The position numbers and the translations under genes were made by a program. Under the pieces are notes generated by a model, which made no database searches, had not been told where the DNA came from, and was given only the letters and a program-made list of their open reading frames with translations. From the NCBI GenBank assembly GCA_023957115.1, contig JAMLHN010000017.1, forward strand, positions 1 to 64,000: 64,000 nt of DNA, written 5' to 3'. The stretch is from Thermomicrobiales bacterium (GTDB taxonomy: Bacteria; Chloroflexota; Chloroflexia; Thermomicrobiales; UBA6265). This document shows positions 63,778 through 64,000 of the stretch, piece by piece. Every line of letters starts with the position of its first letter. Positions within the stretch are counted from its first letter, which is position 1.

Positions 63778-64000
63778 ATGGCGATTTATGCGCTCTATAT
63801 TCGGTTCACGGACAATGAGGAGCGGAGACTGGAAACCCGCCCGGTGCATCGTGAGTATCTGAAATCGTTGTACGACTCGGGCAAATTGCTCGAATCGGGT
63901 CCGTTCACCGACGATTCCGGCGCGCTGATCGTTTACGAATCCGAGAATCTGGCCGCGGCTGAGGCCCAGTTCGCCCAGGATCCGTATTCGATTGCGGGTG
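63778..64000 (+). CDS. YCII-family protein, start only
   Basis: ATG 63778 follows AGGAGGGA. The 74 residues before the window end (MAIYALYIRF, RPVHREYLKSLYDSGKLLES, GPFTDDSGALIVYES, AEAQFAQDPYSIAG) match the YCII domain, a ferredoxin-like fold with His/Asp positions related to chlorite-dismutase-like and muconolactone-isomerase-type enzymes. Function unknown. It is divergent from mutS. Confidence 0.85.
   Translation, partial: MAIYALYIRFTDNEERRLETRPVHREYLKSLYDSGKLLESGPFTDDSGALIVYESENLAAAEAQFAQDPYSIAG

Overview
The window is GC-rich bacterial chromosome whose gene content points to Chloroflexota, most likely Thermomicrobia/Thermomicrobiales (an inference from gene content, not from a 16S or marker tree). 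Supporting signs are large secreted proteins built from Thr/Pro linkers and SH3b domains, Cys-rich proteins with a twin-Arg leader, many sugar ABC importers with Tat-type lipoprotein-like leaders, frequent GTG/TTG starts and stop/start overlaps. There is no phage, insertion sequence with a transposase, CRISPR array or rRNA. One tRNA (Leu, UAG) is present.

Layout. 0-1.2 kb: end of a selenium-binding protein/methanethiol oxidase and a membrane protein with a His-rich loop. 1.3-6 kb (minus): a drug-efflux cluster of Rrf2-type regulator, DHA2-family MFS pump and MMPL/RND pump. 6.4-21 kb: a cell-surface island with a 2440-residue modular secreted protein, a second 799-residue relative, an amidase with a small AtzG-like partner, a peptidoglycan amidase and a Tat-exported CapA-like protein. 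21.4-29.2 kb: a Cys-rich secreted protein, an unknown small protein, threonine dehydratase and a complete sugar ABC importer with two tandem binding proteins. 29-36 kb: cupredoxin, ECF sigma/anti-sigma pair, a DUF503 protein, type II NADH dehydrogenase, folC and a YdjM-like membrane hydrolase. 36-47.7 kb: DEAD-box helicase, F420-type oxidoreductase, an unusual phosphoesterase coupled to a Clp-N-domain protein, FAD oxidoreductase, dienelactone hydrolase-like protein, MFS transporter with its MarR regulator. 47.9-59.6 kb: a glycan-catabolism region with a mandelate-racemase-family dehydratase, two GH38 alpha-mannosidase-like proteins, a GntR regulator and a second sugar importer lacking an ATPase. 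59.9-64 kb: tRNA-Leu, a frameshifted Cys-rich protein, mutS and a YCII-family protein (cut by the window end).

How the genes work together. The best-supported new link is a local regulon: near-palindromic sites of the form TGATtAGATCa lie in front of both GH38 genes, the GntR gene itself and the importer operon, so the GntR protein probably controls glycoside import and hydrolysis together. The ATPase at 28.1 kb may power both importers. MarR and Rrf2 regulators each have a palindrome placed on their own promoter.

Data caution. Four genes (mandelate racemase family, first GH38, Cys-rich protein at 60 kb, mutS) carry single-base frame changes near G/C runs. Because mutS and an otherwise intact GH38 are included, assembly indels are at least as likely as true gene decay. 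Intergenic DNA holds several small dispersed inverted-repeat elements, including a 140-bp MITE-like element.
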